From NCBI GenBank assembly GCA_004357505.1, contig SMWC01000041.1:1-5601 (forward strand): a stretch of 5,601 nucleotides of DNA, read 5' to 3'. Positions 5,450 to 5,601 of the stretch are shown here, in pieces. The position numbers and the translations under genes were made by a program. Position 1 is the stretch's first letter. Each line of letters starts with the position of its first letter. Source of the stretch: Gammaproteobacteria bacterium. Its GTDB lineage: Bacteria; Pseudomonadota; Gammaproteobacteria; Steroidobacterales; Rariloculaceae. Under the pieces are notes generated by a model. That model was given only the letters and a program-made list of their open reading frames with translations, did not search any database and was not told the DNA's origin.

Positions 5450-5569
5450 CTATCGGTCGTCGCGGCGGTCGTGACGCTCCGCAATCGTATCGATCAAGTA
5501 GGCCGCGGCGCCGACTATGGCAAGGGTGCCAATTACAAAGAGGAAAGCGAGTATTGCCAGGTTTTCCAT
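5450..5569 (-). CDS. 39-residue single-pass membrane protein, hypothetical
   Basis: A short gene read on the - strand from ATG at 5569 to TAG at 5450-5452. The product starts MENLAILAFLFVIGTLAIVG, continues AAAYLIDTIA and ends ERHDRRDDR: one membrane helix (about residues 4-25) followed by a highly charged tail, probably with the N terminus outside and the Arg-containing tail in the cytoplasm. GGAGG lies 7 bases before the ATG, an excellent ribosome binding site that argues strongly for translation. The next gene, a four-helix membrane protein, begins 34 bases later, so the two probably form an operon and may interact. The size and layout resemble small accessory subunits of membrane complexes, but I do not recognise a known family. 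Confidence 0.7.
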   Translation of the reverse strand: MENLAILAFLFVIGTLAIVGAAAYLIDTIAERHDRRDDR

Positions 5570-5576
5570 GCTCTAG

Positions 5577-5581
5577 CCTCC
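5577..5581 (-). promoter_or_regulatory. Ribosome binding site of the 39-residue membrane protein gene
   Basis: GGAGG on the - strand with a 7-base spacer (CTAGAGC) to the ATG at 5569. It is the best Shine-Dalgarno match in the window and the main support for this short gene. Confidence 0.75.
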
Positions 5582-5601
5582 GTCTCCATAGTAGGGTAGC
5601 A

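Overview
The window reads as bacterial chromosomal DNA of moderate to high GC. Purine-rich ribosome binding sites precede several genes, one product has a Sec-type signal peptide, and there is a hairpin-plus-T-tract terminator. A Gram-negative, proteobacterium-like host is my best guess, but nothing seen here fixes the lineage. Genes are packed closely and no gene-free stretch exceeds 300 bases.

Layout. Bases 1-1594 (+ strand) hold the 3' end of an alpha/beta hydrolase of the S9 / dienelactone-hydrolase type, then, after 5 bases, a metal-dependent amidohydrolase of the ACMSD-like (Amidohydro_2) group. Converging on these from the - strand are two central-carbon genes in the order gap (4041-3019) then pgk (2899-1649). 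Both look archaeal in type: a type II GAPDH with an SCNTTGL active site, and a PGK with the LRVDINSPIDP and NDAFAAAHR signatures. A strong - strand terminator-like hairpin lies between them. Upstream of gap, also on the - strand, is a small secreted protein with a ricin-type beta-trefoil pattern (4702-4160). A 239-base spacer follows; it carries a - strand extended -10 promoter, a possible short + strand ORF and four successive inverted repeats. The right end (- strand) holds a four-helix membrane protein resembling the DUF6644 group, preceded by a 39-residue single-helix membrane protein with a very good ribosome binding site.

How the genes may work together. GAPDH and PGK catalyse consecutive steps (glyceraldehyde-3-phosphate <-> 1,3-bisphosphoglycerate <-> 3-phosphoglycerate) and are probably co-regulated, with the hairpin adjusting how much message reaches pgk. 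The hydrolase pair is probably a separate catabolic or peptidase operon, and the two membrane proteins form a third unit. I see no link between the lectin-like protein and glycolysis beyond shared strand.

Most worth following up: the archaeal-type gap-pgk pair in a bacterial setting; a PGK whose substrate-binding loop lacks the usual Arg (AHQGDTLDY instead of AHQSRPG-like); the intergenic hairpin; the structured 4737-4927 spacer; and the unannotated-size 39-residue membrane protein. I found no CRISPR array, tRNA, rRNA or insertion sequence.
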